50,573 bases of DNA. Source: Lysobacteraceae bacterium (GTDB lineage Bacteria; Pseudomonadota; Gammaproteobacteria; Xanthomonadales; Xanthomonadaceae). Position 1 is the stretch's first letter. Each line of letters starts with the position of its first letter. The notes below the pieces were generated by a model. It ran no database searches. It was not told the origin of the DNA and saw only the letters and a list, made by a program, of their open reading frames with translations. The position numbers were made by a program, and so were the translations under genes. Positions 34,570 to 42,975 of the stretch are shown one piece after another. Location of the stretch: NCBI GenBank assembly GCA_030681035.1, contig JAUXUI010000095.1:1-50573 (forward strand), written 5' to 3'.

Positions 34570-35493
34570 TTGAAAACTTTGCGTCTGGCGACGCGCAAGA
34601 GCGCGCTCGCCCTGTGGCAAACCGAGCATGTGGCGGCGCGTCTGCGTGCCGCTCATCCCGGCCTTGAGGTGCAACTGGTGCCGATGAGCACGCGCGGCGA
34701 TCAGGTGCTGGATCGCTCGCTGGCCGCGATTGGCGGCAAGGGCTTGTTCTTGAAAGAACTGGAGGTGGCGATGCTGGCTGGTGAAGCCGATGCTGCCGTT
34801 CATTCGCTCAAGGATGTACCGATGCAGCTCGACGGGCCTTTCACCCTCGCCGCAATACTTGAGCGCGCCGACCCGTTCGATGCGCTGGTGTCCAATCACT
34901 ACGCATCGCTGGATGCGCTGCCACAAGGCGCGCGGGTGGGCACCTCGGCATTGCGCCGACAGGCACAGTTGCGTGCCTGCCGCCCCGACCTGCAATTGCT
35001 CGATCTGCGCGGCAACGTCAACACCCGCCTGGCGCGGCTTGATGATGGTGGTTTTGACGCAATCATCCTTGCCTGTGCCGGGCTGGATCGTCTCGGGTTT
35101 TCCGCGCGCATTCGCAGCCGGCTCACCGCGCCGCAGTGGCTGCCCGCAGTGGCGCAGGGCGCCATTGCCATCGAATGCCGCGATGATGCCAACGAGGTGA
35201 TTTCGCTGTTGGCCAGCCTGGATCACCTCGATACCCGCCGCTGTGTCGAAGCCGAGCGCGCGATGAATCGCGCCTTGCACGGCAGCTGCCATGTACCGGT
35301 TGCCGCACATGCCACGTTGACCGACGCCGGCTTGCACTTGGTTGGTCTGGTCGGTGATGTTGCCAGCGGCAAGGTGATCCGCGCCGAGGCTGATGCTGCT
35401 GCCGATCAGGCCGATGCCCTGGGGCAACGCGTTGCCGAGGCCCTGTTCGCGCAGGGCGCCGGAGCGTTGTTGCAGGCCTACATTTCGCAGTGA
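34570..35493 (+). CDS. hemC: Porphobilinogen deaminase (hydroxymethylbilane synthase)
   Basis: A 307-residue enzyme that joins four porphobilinogens to hydroxymethylbilane in haem synthesis. Diagnostic stretches are [31 protein letters not shown] with [22 protein letters not shown], and [13 protein letters not shown], where Cys240 anchors the dipyrromethane cofactor. The start codon is TTG, placed eight bases after GAGGA; no in-frame ATG fits. It follows the AlgR-like gene by ten bases, but hemD does not follow. The next gene is on the other strand. Confidence 0.97.
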   Translation: MKTLRLATRKSALALWQTEHVAARLRAAHPGLEVQLVPMSTRGDQVLDRSLAAIGGKGLFLKELEVAMLAGEADAAVHSLKDVPMQLDGPFTLAAILERADPFDALVSNHYASLDALPQGARVGTSALRRQAQLRACRPDLQLLDLRGNVNTRLARLDDGGFDAIILACAGLDRLGFSARIRSRLTAPQWLPAVAQGAIAIECRDDANEVISLLASLDHLDTRRCVEAERAMNRALHGSCHVPVAAHATLTDAGLHLVGLVGDVASGKVIRAEADAAADQADALGQRVAEALFAQGAGALLQAYISQ

Positions 35494-35525
35494 GTGCTGG
35501 CGTTATCGTTGCACTACACCAGCAG

Positions 35526-36368
35526 TTACGTTGCCAGCTCGGCCGCGTGATGGCGCAGGTGATCCTCGATGAAGCTCTGGATGAACCAATAGCTGTGGTC
35601 GTAGCCCGAGTGCCGACGCAGTCGCAATGACTGGCCGGCGGCCGCACACGCCGCTTCGAACAACTCCGGGCGCAATTGCTCGGTCAGAAACTGATCCGAT
35701 TCACCCTGATCGATCAGGATGGTGCCGGGGTGGGTTGCGCGCTCCAGCAAGGCACAGGCATCGTAGCGGGCCCATGCGGCCCGGTCCTCGCCGAGGTAGC
35801 GGGGCAGAGCCTTCAGGCCCCACGGCACCTGGCTGGGCGCGACGATGGGTGCGAACGCGGATACCGAGCGGAACTGCTGCGGATTTTTCAGCGCGATGGT
35901 CAATGCGCCATGACCGCCCATTGAATGCCCGAAAATGCCGCTGCGCGTGACATCAATTGCGAAATGCTCGGCAATAACCGCTGGCAATTCATCGCAAATG
36001 TAGCGGTACATGCGAAAGTGCGCCGACCACGGCGATTGCGTGGCATCGAGATAAAAACCGGCGCCTTCACCAAAGTCCCAAGCGTCGGTAGCACTGGCGA
36101 TACCAGTGTCGCGCGGGCTGGTGTCGGGGCTGACCAGCGCCAGGCCCAGTTCGGCTGCAACGCGCTGCGCCCCGGCCTTGATCGCAAAGGTTTCCGCGTT
36201 GCAGGTCAGGCCAGCGAGGTAGTACAGCACCGGCACAGGGGTGTTGCTGGCCTGCGGCGGCAGGTACACGCCAAAGCGCATCGGTAGGCCGCATGCGTTG
36301 GAGTGATGTCGGTAAAAGCCTTGCACGCCACCGTGGCAACGCTGTTCGCTGATGCGCTCCAGCGTCAT
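35526..36368 (-). CDS. fghA: S-formylglutathione hydrolase
   Basis: A 280-residue alpha/beta hydrolase that splits S-formylglutathione into formate and glutathione. The nucleophile is Ser149 in FGHSMGGHGAL, the acid is in IDQGESDQFL and the base is the His of SGYDHSYWFI. VLYYLAGLTC near the start and SPDTSPR are typical of esterase D. Its start overlaps the stop of the dehydrogenase gene by one base (TGATG), so the detoxification pair is translationally coupled. Confidence 0.95.
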   Translation of the reverse strand: MTLERISEQRCHGGVQGFYRHHSNACGLPMRFGVYLPPQASNTPVPVLYYLAGLTCNAETFAIKAGAQRVAAELGLALVSPDTSPRDTGIASATDAWDFGEGAGFYLDATQSPWSAHFRMYRYICDELPAVIAEHFAIDVTRSGIFGHSMGGHGALTIALKNPQQFRSVSAFAPIVAPSQVPWGLKALPRYLGEDRAAWARYDACALLERATHPGTILIDQGESDQFLTEQLRPELFEAACAAAGQSLRLRRHSGYDHSYWFIQSFIEDHLRHHAAELAT

Positions 36369-37483
36369 CAGTAAACCACCACGCTGCGAATCGATTCGCC
36401 GCTGTGCATCAAATCGAAGCCCTCATTGATGCGTTCCAGCGGCAGGGTGTGAGTAATCAGATCATCGATGTTGATCTTGCCTTCCATGTACCAGTCGACA
36501 ATGCGCGGTACATCGCTGCGCCCGCGTGCGCCGCCAAAGGCACTGCCGCGCCAGTTGCGGCCGGTGACCAGTTGGAACGGGCGGGTGGTGATTTCGGCGC
36601 CGGCCGGTGCCACGCCGATGATGATCGAAGTGCCCCAGCCCTTGTGGCAGCATTCCAGTGCTTGCCGCATCACGTTGACATTACCGATGCATTCGAAACT
36701 GTAGTCAGCACCGCCCTTGGTAAGGCTGACCAGATACGGCACCAGATCGCCTTCAACCTCTTTCGGGTTGACGAAGTGGGTCATGCCGAACTTGCGTGCC
36801 AACGCCTCGCGTGCCGGGTTGAGATCAACACCGATAATCATGTCGGCACCGGCCAGGCGTGCGCCTTGGATCACATTCAGGCCGATGCCGCCGAGGCCGA
36901 ACACTACCACCTTGGCGCCGACTTCCACCTTGGCGGTATAAATCACTGCGCCGATGCCGGTGGTGACCCCGCAACCGATGTAACAGACCTTGTCGAACGG
37001 CGCGTCCTCGCGGATCTTCGCCAGCGCGATTTCCGGTAACACGGTGTAGTTTGAAAACGTCGAACAGCCCATGTAGTGATGCAACTTTTCGCCGCCAATC
37101 GAAAAACGGCTGCTGCCGTCCGGCATCAGGCCCTGGCCCTGGGTGCTGCGAATGGCCTGACACAGGTTGGTTTTCGGGTTGAGGCAGTATTCGCATTCAC
37201 GGCATTCAGGCGTGTACAGCGGGATGACGTGATCGCCCTTTTTCAGGCTGGTTACTCCCGGCCCGACATCCACCACCACGCCAGCACCTTCGTGGCCAAG
37301 AATGGATGGAAAGATGCCTTCCGGGTCGGCCCCGGACAGGGTGAAAGCATCGGTATGGCAAATGCCGGTGGCCTTGATCTCGACCAGCACTTCGCCGGCT
37401 TTGGGGCCTTGCAGATCGACGGTTTCAACGATCAGGGGCTGGCCCGGGGCGTGGGCCACTGCTGCGCGTGTTTTCATTGGCAA
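36368..37483 (-). CDS. frmA: S-(hydroxymethyl)glutathione dehydrogenase (class III ADH)
   Basis: A 371-residue zinc alcohol dehydrogenase that oxidises S-hydroxymethylglutathione, formed from formaldehyde and glutathione, to S-formylglutathione. The catalytic zinc site starts at [12 protein letters not shown] and includes GHEGAGVV; the structural zinc has four Cys in [16 protein letters not shown]. The NAD site is [20 protein letters not shown]. The formaldehyde-binding class III features and length are normal. First gene of the pair with fghA. No FrmR-like repressor gene is next to it. Confidence 0.96.
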   Translation of the reverse strand: MPMKTRAAVAHAPGQPLIVETVDLQGPKAGEVLVEIKATGICHTDAFTLSGADPEGIFPSILGHEGAGVVVDVGPGVTSLKKGDHVIPLYTPECRECEYCLNPKTNLCQAIRSTQGQGLMPDGSSRFSIGGEKLHHYMGCSTFSNYTVLPEIALAKIREDAPFDKVCYIGCGVTTGIGAVIYTAKVEVGAKVVVFGLGGIGLNVIQGARLAGADMIIGVDLNPAREALARKFGMTHFVNPKEVEGDLVPYLVSLTKGGADYSFECIGNVNVMRQALECCHKGWGTSIIIGVAPAGAEITTRPFQLVTGRNWRGSAFGGARGRSDVPRIVDWYMEGKINIDDLITHTLPLERINEGFDLMHSGESIRSVVVY

Positions 37484-37527
37484 ATCCTGTGTTGAAATGT
37501 TTTATCGATGGGTTGCTGGTGTAGTGC

Positions 37528-37974
37528 TCAGCCTGGCGCCCGCAGCAGATCAACCAACTCAGCTGCGGCGTTCGGCACCGGCAGTCGGCGCAGCAGCGTT
37601 CCGTCACCGCTCAGCACCACCAAGCTGGGGAAATAGCGCACGTTATAACGCCCCATGAAAGCCTCGGCTTCCGGCGCGTCATAATCCACGCGCACCAACA
37701 CATAATCTTGCGCCAGCACTTGTTGCACGGCTTTGTCGGTGAACAAGGTCTGATGCATTACCCGGCAGTTACCGCACCAGATTGCGGAAAAATCAACCAG
37801 GACGGGTTTGTTTTCGCGCACCCCCTGCGCCAAACCCTGCTCGATACCGAGGAATTGCAGGTCGGTTTGTTCGATGGCGCGCTTGCCCATCCAGGTCTGA
37901 ATCTGGACGTTGCCGAAATACACCACGGCCAGCAGTGCGCCAAAGCGCAGCCACTTGAAAATCACGGTTTTCAT
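37528..37974 (-). CDS. Membrane-anchored thioredoxin-like protein
   Basis: A 148-residue protein with an N-terminal signal anchor ([20 protein letters not shown]) and a periplasmic thioredoxin domain. The active site is [14 protein letters not shown] and the cis-proline loop is [10 protein letters not shown]. It resembles the C-terminal domain of DsbD and similar thiol-disulphide carriers. I place the start at 37974, where GAGA lies close before it; an ATG at 37989 is possible but has no ribosome site. It stands alone between frmA and the cold-shock gene. Confidence 0.88.
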   Translation of the reverse strand: MKTVIFKWLRFGALLAVVYFGNVQIQTWMGKRAIEQTDLQFLGIEQGLAQGVRENKPVLVDFSAIWCGNCRVMHQTLFTDKAVQQVLAQDYVLVRVDYDAPEAEAFMGRYNVRYFPSLVVLSGDGTLLRRLPVPNAAAELVDLLRAPG

Positions 37975-38271
37975 GTTTTTCTCGTTCATTGTGCAAGCAT
38001 AGCGGTGCGGGTAGGGGTGTGTCATGCTGCTCGGTCGGCAAGTGCGTTGCTAGCGATAGCCAGCATTTGTTCACGAAAGTGCTCGCATTGCGCCGCAAGA
38101 CGCGCTATTCTTCGCGCACTGTGTTTGCTAGGGTCACGGTGGAATGTGGCCCGGTGCGGTAGATCCAACGATCCGCTACATCGCTCGCTTCGCTCAACTC
38201 CTTGCAATCTCAGTCGCAGTTACCGGATGTCCGGGCAGCCGCGTAATTTCATCTGTTTCGAGGAGTTGTAC

Positions 38272-38481
38272 ATGTCGGATCGTCAGGGTGGTATCGTCAA
38301 GTGGTTCAATGACGCCAAGGGTTTTGGGTTCATCACTGCCGACGGCGGTGAGGATCTGTTTGTTCATTTTCGTGCCATCCAGGGCAGCGGCTTCAAGACG
38401 CTGAAGGAAGGCCAGAAAGTGACTTTCACTGTCGTCAAGGGTCCGAAGGGTCTGCAGGCTGATCAGGTCGAAGCCGAGTAA
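38272..38481 (+). CDS. Cold-shock protein (CspA family)
   Basis: A 69-residue OB-fold RNA chaperone. RNP1 is KGFGFITA and RNP2 is LFVHFRAI, within the normal [20 protein letters not shown] start. It binds single-stranded RNA and keeps messages open at low temperature. RNP2 reads VHF where VHY or VHH is usual. AGGAG stands seven bases before the ATG. A leader of about 150-200 bases without a gene precedes it, as expected for cold-regulated csp messages, and a strong intrinsic terminator follows. Confidence 0.96.
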   Translation: MSDRQGGIVKWFNDAKGFGFITADGGEDLFVHFRAIQGSGFKTLKEGQKVTFTVVKGPKGLQADQVEAE

Positions 38482-38510
38482 GCTTCAGACCCGTTTCACG
38501 TTTGCAAGAG

Positions 38511-38544
38511 CGGCCTCGGCGTTATGCGCCGGGGCCGTTTTTTT
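38511..38544 (+). terminator. Rho-independent terminator of the cold-shock gene
   Basis: An 11-bp GC stem (CGGCCTCGGCG with CGCCGGGGCCG, one T-G pair) around the loop TTATG is followed at once by seven T. It begins 29 bases after the cold-shock stop codon. The last T residues overlap the stop codon (38543-38545) of the molybdopterin oxidoreductase gene on the opposite strand, so the two genes end back to back with no spare sequence. Confidence 0.95.
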
Positions 38545-40627
38545 ATGCTTCAACACTTACCGGCAGGCCATTCAAGGCGGCGTTGCCGGTGGGCCCGTCG
38601 AGTGCGGTTGGATCACTCAAATCGTTGTAGTTGATGCCATCGAGGGCATCGGCCACGTGTTGTTTGCTGCCCGCTCGACCATGGCCAAAGCCGTGCGGCA
38701 GGCTGACCACGCCCGGCATCAAATCGGCGTCAGCCAATACCTCGGTTTGCAGTTCGGCGATTACCGAGCGTATGCGCACCTTGGCGCCCGATGCGATACC
38801 GCGCGCCGCCAGATCATCGGGATGCATATGCAAGTGGTGCCGTGGCTTGCCTTTGACCAGGCGCGGTGCGTTATGCATCCAGGAATTGTTGCTGCGTGGG
38901 TGGCGGCGGCCGATCAAGGACAGGCCTGACATCGTTTTCGACTCCGTCATTGCCGCAACCAACCGCGGTAGGTCATCCAGCAACGGAGCCGGCGCGCACT
39001 GCACCTTGCCGTCACTGGTTTCCAGACGTTCGAGCAGACACGGTGTTAGCGGCCCCAGATCAATGCCGTGCGGTGCCGCCATCAGCATTTCCAGATCGAC
39101 ACCGCTGTTGCCGCGTTGCAGGCCGCCGGCGATCAGCTGCAGTGGCTCGGGCAGGGCAGTAAAGGTTTTGCCCGTTGCGCTTGCATAGGCCTGCGCGATG
39201 CCGTTGAAAATCTGCCAATCGCCACGCTCGTTAGCATGCGGTTCTCGTAGTGGCACACTCAAGCGCGCTACCCGGCGCACGGCAAACGCGTTGAATATCA
39301 AGTCGTAGTGATATTGGCTAAGAGGTGAAGCAGGCGGCAGGATCAGGTCGGCGAAGCGGGTGGTTTCATTGATGCTGATATCAATGCTGAGCATGAAATC
39401 GAGTGTGCCCAATGCCCGTTCCAGACGCCGGCCATCGGGTGTGGAAAGCACCGGGTTGCCGGCACTGGTGATCAACGCACGGATGCGGCCAGCGCCGGGC
39501 GTGTCGATTTCCTCGGCCAACACGGATACCGGCAGTTCACCAGCAAACTCCGGCAAGCCGCGCACCCGGCTGTGCCAGCGCGCATAGTGGCCGCCGGCGG
39601 TGCCGGGGCCGGTGATCGGCATCGCGGCGTCGTTGACCAGCGTGCCACCTTCGTGATCGAGGTTGCCGGTGTAGAGGTTGATCAACTGGATCAGCCACTG
39701 GCACAGCGAGCCAAAACGCTGCGTTGACAGCCCCATGCGGCCATAGACAGCGGCGGTGGGGGCGTTATGCAGCATTTTGGCAATGCCGGCGATATCGGTC
39801 TGATCAATGCCAGTGTGCGTGCTGACGGCATCCAGGGGCAGTGCGTTGATTGCAGCCAAGGCTGTGTCGAGCCCATTGAGGCGATCGCGGTAGCGCGCGA
39901 TACGCGCCGGGCCAAGCCGTTGCAGTTCTTGCAATAGTGCAGCGAGAAACAGGGCGTCCGTTCCGGGTCGGATAAACAGGTGCTGGTTGGCGATTTGCGC
40001 GGTTTCAGTTCGCCGTGGATCGATCACGATCAATTGCCCGCGCTGAGTCAACGCTTTCAGGCGTTTGGCCACGCCAGGCGCGGTCATCAGGCTGCCGTTG
40101 GATACTACCGGGTTGGCCCCCAGCATCAGCAGTACATCGGTACGATCAATGTCGGGGATCGGCAATAGAAACTGGTGACCGTACATCGCCCAGTTGACGA
40201 ATTGATGCGGCCATTGATCGACCGACGAGGCGGAATACACGTTGGGTGTTTTCAGCAGGCGCAGCAGCGCCGGTGCGTAGGCGATCGAACCGAAATGATG
40301 GACGTTGGGATTGCCCAGATAAGCGCCGATGGCGGCCGCACCATGCGTGCTGGCGACTGCGGCAAGCCGCTCGCCAGCCAGCGCGAAGGCCGCGTCCCAG
40401 GCTATTGGTTGCCAGTCATCACCGATCCGCCGCATCGGTTGGCGCAGGCGGTCGGGGTCGGCTTCCAGATCAAGCAGCGCATTGCCCTTGGGGCAGATAT
40501 GGCCACGGCTGAACGGGTCTTGCTCATCGCCTCGAATGGCGACCAGCGCGTCGTCCTGGTACTGCAACTCCAGGCCGCAGATGGCTTCACACAGCGGGCA
40601 GGCGCGAAAGCGCGATTGACGCGTCAT
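38543..40627 (-). CDS. Molybdopterin-dependent oxidoreductase
   Basis: A 694-residue member of the DMSO-reductase superfamily. The 4Fe-4S motif is CPLCEAICG followed by HICPKGN near the N-terminus, and the lysine between cluster and cofactor is in place. YLGNPNVHHFGS, MLGANPVVSN, VIDPRRTET and the C-terminal molydopterin-dinucleotide domain (ARGIASGAKVRIRS, LPHGFGH, INYNDLSDPTALDG) are typical. No Tat signal is visible, so it is probably cytoplasmic. No electron-transfer or membrane subunit lies beside it. The substrate cannot be told; formate dehydrogenase-like or a minor oxidase role is possible. Confidence 0.92.
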   Translation of the reverse strand: MTRQSRFRACPLCEAICGLELQYQDDALVAIRGDEQDPFSRGHICPKGNALLDLEADPDRLRQPMRRIGDDWQPIAWDAAFALAGERLAAVASTHGAAAIGAYLGNPNVHHFGSIAYAPALLRLLKTPNVYSASSVDQWPHQFVNWAMYGHQFLLPIPDIDRTDVLLMLGANPVVSNGSLMTAPGVAKRLKALTQRGQLIVIDPRRTETAQIANQHLFIRPGTDALFLAALLQELQRLGPARIARYRDRLNGLDTALAAINALPLDAVSTHTGIDQTDIAGIAKMLHNAPTAAVYGRMGLSTQRFGSLCQWLIQLINLYTGNLDHEGGTLVNDAAMPITGPGTAGGHYARWHSRVRGLPEFAGELPVSVLAEEIDTPGAGRIRALITSAGNPVLSTPDGRRLERALGTLDFMLSIDISINETTRFADLILPPASPLSQYHYDLIFNAFAVRRVARLSVPLREPHANERGDWQIFNGIAQAYASATGKTFTALPEPLQLIAGGLQRGNSGVDLEMLMAAPHGIDLGPLTPCLLERLETSDGKVQCAPAPLLDDLPRLVAAMTESKTMSGLSLIGRRHPRSNNSWMHNAPRLVKGKPRHHLHMHPDDLAARGIASGAKVRIRSVIAELQTEVLADADLMPGVVSLPHGFGHGRAGSKQHVADALDGINYNDLSDPTALDGPTGNAALNGLPVSVEA

Positions 40628-40704
40628 CAGCTACTCCAGTCGATGGGGTCGTCGCGCCCGCTGAATCGACCTCGCATGCGTGGGTCGATTCGCAGGTGGA
40701 TCGT

Positions 40705-41361
40705 TCAGCGCGTGGGATGCAACTTGTGCGATTGTTTGGCGATCTCGCGCGCCGCTGCAAGAATGACCTGGCCGGGCGCACGCACCTTGTAGTCCGGGTG
40801 GACATACGAGAATTGCAATACGCCATCGCCATCGACGATGTATACCGACGGCACCGGCAGTACGTGGTGCTTTTCACCCGATGCTTTCTCCAGGTCGATA
40901 CCGCCCATGCGATAGCGTGCGACCAGCGAATCCTCGACGGTGTAGCCAATGCCAAAAGCACTGACGGCGGCAGTGCTGCTGTCGGAGACCAGGGTGTAAT
41001 CGAGCTTGTCCTTGCCCAGCGTTTTGTTCAATTCGGCCGGCAGATCCGGGCTGATTGCAATCAACTGGTAACCCAGTTCGGTCAATTCGGGATGGATCTC
41101 GCGCAACTCGCTCAGTTGCAGGTTGCAGAACGGGCACCAACCACCACGATAGAACACCAGTACTGCCGGTTTGCCATTGACCACTTTACGCAACGTGGTT
41201 GCCTGATCTTCGCGATCACGCAGTGCTGGGTCGGGCAGGGTGGAGCCGAGCAGGATCGGGCTGATCTCGGTGGCTGAGGGCGCAATGCCAGCAGCACCTG
41301 CGGCGAGCGGCGACAGTATCAGTGCAGCGATAATCAGGGCGAATCCGAAAATGCGTGACAT
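40705..41361 (-). CDS. Secreted peroxiredoxin-like (AhpC/TSA) protein
   Basis: A 218-residue exported thioredoxin-fold protein. The signal peptide is IFGFALIIAALILSPLAAGA. The active-site loop VLVFYRGGWCPFCNLQLSEL has the WCPFC motif of the peroxiredoxin-like family, close to but distinct from bacterioferritin comigratory proteins. KHHVLPVPSVYIVDGDGVLQ and VHPDYKVRAPGQVILAA complete the fold. It would reduce peroxides or act on thiols in the periplasm. It lies 47 bases after the DUF3179 gene on the same strand. Confidence 0.9.
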   Translation of the reverse strand: MSRIFGFALIIAALILSPLAAGAAGIAPSATEISPILLGSTLPDPALRDREDQATTLRKVVNGKPAVLVFYRGGWCPFCNLQLSELREIHPELTELGYQLIAISPDLPAELNKTLGKDKLDYTLVSDSSTAAVSAFGIGYTVEDSLVARYRMGGIDLEKASGEKHHVLPVPSVYIVDGDGVLQFSYVHPDYKVRAPGQVILAAAREIAKQSHKLHPTR

Positions 41362-41408
41362 GTTGCAACTCCTTGCGAAATACGAATGATGATTGCGTGT
41401 AGTGCGTA

Positions 41409-42413
41409 TCAGCGTGGCAGGGCGCGCAATTCGGTTTTGGGGTGAAAACTGGCCCAGGCGAACCAGAATAACCGGATTGCCGGCACCACGCTGCCGTCGG
41501 CGCGGCTGGCGTTGACCATGCCATCGGCAGCGCGTTCGATGACCAGCTTCTCGCCGGCCAGTTCGGCTTCGATGCGCGGGTTGGTGCGCAGGTATTCCTC
41601 GGTCACCGCCAGCGAGGCGTCGCCGATTTCCAAGCCAAAGACAACCATCTTCGGGTGGATGCGCGTGTCGCGGTTGGACAGCGGGAAAAACACCTTTTCG
41701 CTGCTGGCGTAGTCGCCGTAGGGGTTGGCGGTGTAAGCCACATCAAAACCGGTGTCGGTGGACAGCACTTGGGTATCGGGGTGTTCGTGGCGCCATTCAC
41801 TCCATTCCACCTGCGTCAATGCAAACGCGGTAAGGCTTTCGCCGCTACGCTTGCCGACGATGCCGCGCCCGATCACTTGCGCCCACAGCGTGTTTGATGC
41901 GCGGTCATACAGCACCAGATCGCTGTTGTGCAGTACGCCCGATACGCCGAACGTGGTGACTTCGCCACCGATCCGGCGCGAGAAAGCCGCGCCCGAACCG
42001 CACAGCGGGCAGTAGGTGATCGCGATGGGCTGGCCGGCAATGGTGTCGTTGACGATTTCGTGACGCGACAGGATCGATGTTGGATAGGCGCGGTGTACGC
42101 CATCTACGGTGATCGCCAGCACGATGTCATCATCGGCGAGAAAGTCTGCTTCAGCGGCAGTGACGAACTTGGGGTTTTCGATTGCCGGTATGCAATCGCG
42201 TGCCGGGCAACCCTGGATCAATTCGGACAGTGGGACTTGCGCTGGTGTGTTCTCGTCAAAGCCGAAGGTCTCGGTCAGTACGTTGACCGGCCAGGACCGC
42301 GCAGCACGGGCCTTGGCTTCGGCATCATCGGCATTGGCATCGGTTTGTGCGTGGTTGGGCGCTGAAAACGACAACAGCGCAATGACAAAAAATACGCGAA
42401 TAAAACTCGGCAT
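41409..42413 (-). CDS. Secreted DUF3179 protein
   Basis: A 334-residue exported protein of the DUF3179 family, with signal peptide FIRVFFVIALLSFSAPNHAQ. Typical features are RAYPTSILSRHEIVND, ITYCPLCGSGAAFSR with a CPLC motif, TFGVSGVLHNSDLVLYDR, LWAQVIGRGIVG and the late PLSNRDTRIHPK. The family function is unknown as far as I recall. Between a small membrane-protein gene (21 bases) and the peroxiredoxin-like gene, suggesting a three-gene envelope operon. Confidence 0.92.
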   Translation of the reverse strand: MPSFIRVFFVIALLSFSAPNHAQTDANADDAEAKARAARSWPVNVLTETFGFDENTPAQVPLSELIQGCPARDCIPAIENPKFVTAAEADFLADDDIVLAITVDGVHRAYPTSILSRHEIVNDTIAGQPIAITYCPLCGSGAAFSRRIGGEVTTFGVSGVLHNSDLVLYDRASNTLWAQVIGRGIVGKRSGESLTAFALTQVEWSEWRHEHPDTQVLSTDTGFDVAYTANPYGDYASSEKVFFPLSNRDTRIHPKMVVFGLEIGDASLAVTEEYLRTNPRIEAELAGEKLVIERAADGMVNASRADGSVVPAIRLFWFAWASFHPKTELRALPR

Positions 42414-42434
42414 GGTATTGGTAATCCTTGGTGT

Positions 42435-42890
42435 TTAACGATGATCTTGTAACCGTGCTGGCTTCAGGCGACGGTACATTGCACCCAATGCAATGCCAAA
42501 AAACACATGGGTGCCAAAGGTGAGCCACGGCGTACCGTAACCGATGTTCAGGCCAAATACGCCAGCACCGGTTGCTGGCATGATAACCAGCATCAGGCCC
42601 AGCCAGATTGCCAAGGCGAACACGATGCCACGCCACACCGCTGCCTGGCCGGGCAAGCGGTTGAACAGCAATGCAAACGTGCTGCCATAGAGCAATGCCC
42701 CGATCGCGGCACAGGTCAACCATGCGGGCGCGGTAGTTTCAACGCCAATCACCGGGCGCGAAACGAGCATGGTCAGGCTGAACACGTCCACCCCGCCGAG
42801 GCGGCCAGAACCGTGCAATAACTCGTCCAGCACGCCGGTGAGCAAGGCGGCACACATGCCGGCAAGCATGCCTTTGCTGAGATTGTTCAT
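42435..42890 (-). CDS. Small polytopic membrane protein (possibly DUF6789-like)
   Basis: A 151-residue protein with about four membrane segments (GMLAGMCAALLTGVLDELLH, LTCAAIGALLYGSTFALLF, GIVFALAIWLGLMLVIMPAT, THVFFGIALGAMYRRL). I start at 42890 because AGGAG stands five bases before this ATG; the longer frame upstream is not protein-like. The closing FGTHVFFGIALGAMYRRL recalls DUF6789 proteins, but the match is loose. Probably the first gene of the operon with DUF3179 and the peroxiredoxin-like gene. Confidence 0.75.
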   Translation of the reverse strand: MNNLSKGMLAGMCAALLTGVLDELLHGSGRLGGVDVFSLTMLVSRPVIGVETTAPAWLTCAAIGALLYGSTFALLFNRLPGQAAVWRGIVFALAIWLGLMLVIMPATGAGVFGLNIGYGTPWLTFGTHVFFGIALGAMYRRLKPARLQDHR

Positions 42891-42975
42891 GGTCACTCCT
42901 TCATTACCGTGTCTCCAGACAGAGGCCGGCAACGGGGCAAAGGATGCGCGGAAGTTACCCGCAGTGTCTTGCCGA

